A stretch of DNA of 64,000 nt, taken from NCBI RefSeq assembly GCF_039523235.1, contig NZ_BAAAEX010000009.1, one strand, 5' to 3'. Position 1 is the stretch's first letter. Each line of letters begins with the position of its first letter. Shown here piece by piece: positions 63,828 to 64,000 of this stretch. Both the position numbers and the translations under genes were made by a program. Source of the DNA: Castellaniella ginsengisoli. GTDB taxonomy: Bacteria; Pseudomonadota; Gammaproteobacteria; Burkholderiales; Burkholderiaceae_B. A model generated the notes under the pieces. That model had not been told where the DNA came from. It saw nothing but the letters and a program-made list of their open reading frames with translations, and ran no database searches.

Positions 63828-63857
63828 CGCTTATTGTGTAATTTGTTGTGATAAGCG
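63828..63857. promoter_or_regulatory. inverted repeat upstream of the OmpR-type gene
   Basis: CGCTTAT (63828-63834) and ATAAGCG (63851-63857), 16 bases apart, in an AT-rich patch between two divergent genes. Half-site centres are 23 bases apart. Candidate operator, possibly for autoregulation; TTACATTTTCC nearer the gene is another possible box. Confidence 0.4.
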
Positions 63858-63893
63858 CTGGCTCCCCATTCCCGACCCTGTTACATTTTCCGC

Positions 63894-64000
63894 ATGAACA
63901 CGCAAACCCAGACCCTCACCCGCAAGATCCTCATCGTCGACGATGATCCCAGGCTGCGCGATCTGCTGCGCCGTTATCTGTCCGAACAGGGCTTCAATGT
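63894..64000 (+). CDS. ompR: OmpR-type two-component response regulator, N-terminal fragment (cut by window edge)
   Basis: The first 35 codons are present: MNTQTQTLTRKILIVDDD, then PRLRDLLRRYLSEQGFN. The receiver-domain acidic pair DDD is visible; the phosphoacceptor Asp and winged-helix domain are outside. OmpR is likely from the N-terminus, but other response regulators of the family start alike. Divergent from tsaB-rimI. Confidence 0.75.
   Translation, partial: MNTQTQTLTRKILIVDDDPRLRDLLRRYLSEQGFN

Overview
The window looks like a chromosome segment of a GC-rich betaproteobacterium, most probably of the family Alcaligenaceae (Bordetella/Achromobacter/Castellaniella relatives). I infer this from gene order (recO-era-rnc-lepB-lepA-mucD-mucB-rseA-rpoE-fabF-acpP-fabG-fabD-fabH-plsX-rpmF-yceD, then maf and rluC/rne; smc-zipA-ligA; trpB-trpA-accD) and from protein style. 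No species can be named. I saw no rRNA, tRNA or CRISPR array.

1-7000: right-hand part of an integrated conjugative element. An IS3-family end (1-126) cuts the mating-pair-formation operon just before trbL; trbL-trbF-trbG-trbI and a DUF2274 gene follow intact. Next comes a strikingly AT-rich stretch with its own promoter and one gene for an unrecognised P-loop ATPase (5032-6573), then about 400 bases without genes that probably hold the element's edge.

7000-10050: a divergent yczE (membrane protein)/yczR (MocR-type regulator) pair sharing an inverted-repeat operator candidate, then an EamA-type transporter.

10055-28411: housekeeping genes, mostly on the minus strand: recO (unusually short), era, rnc, lepB, lepA; the sigma-E envelope-stress module mucD-mucB-rseA-rpoE; the fatty-acid cluster fabF-acpP-fabG-fabD-fabH-plsX with rpmF and yceD; then maf(yceF) and a tetrapyrrole-methylase-like gene on plus, and a HAD phosphatase and rluC on minus.

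28404-41084: rne with a long leader and strong bidirectional terminator, accD-trpA-trpB, a monofunctional relA, a flavodoxin-like gene, fdxA, an intracellular PHB depolymerase (phaZ), rsxB and nth.

41241-51099: two convergent branched-chain-amino-acid-type ABC transporter operons. The first is ordered ATPase-ATPase-binding protein-permease-permease, and its LivF has Arg in place of the Walker A Lys. The second has a LivM-LivG fusion. They meet at a 47-bp tandem repeat and a 24-bp-stem hairpin whose right arm is the last codons of the second livF. Each operon has a strong hairpin between binding-protein and permease genes.

51331-64000: msrB, yciB(ispZ), bolA and a parvulin-type PPIase on plus; ligA, zipA and smc on minus; lplT on plus; a type-4-like uracil-DNA glycosylase and a TsaB-RimI fusion on minus; and the first codons of an OmpR-type regulator cut by the window edge.

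The likeliest undescribed items are the lone AT-rich ATPase beside the conjugative module, the convergent liv junction, and the Walker A-substituted LivF. None amounts to a proven new system from sequence alone.
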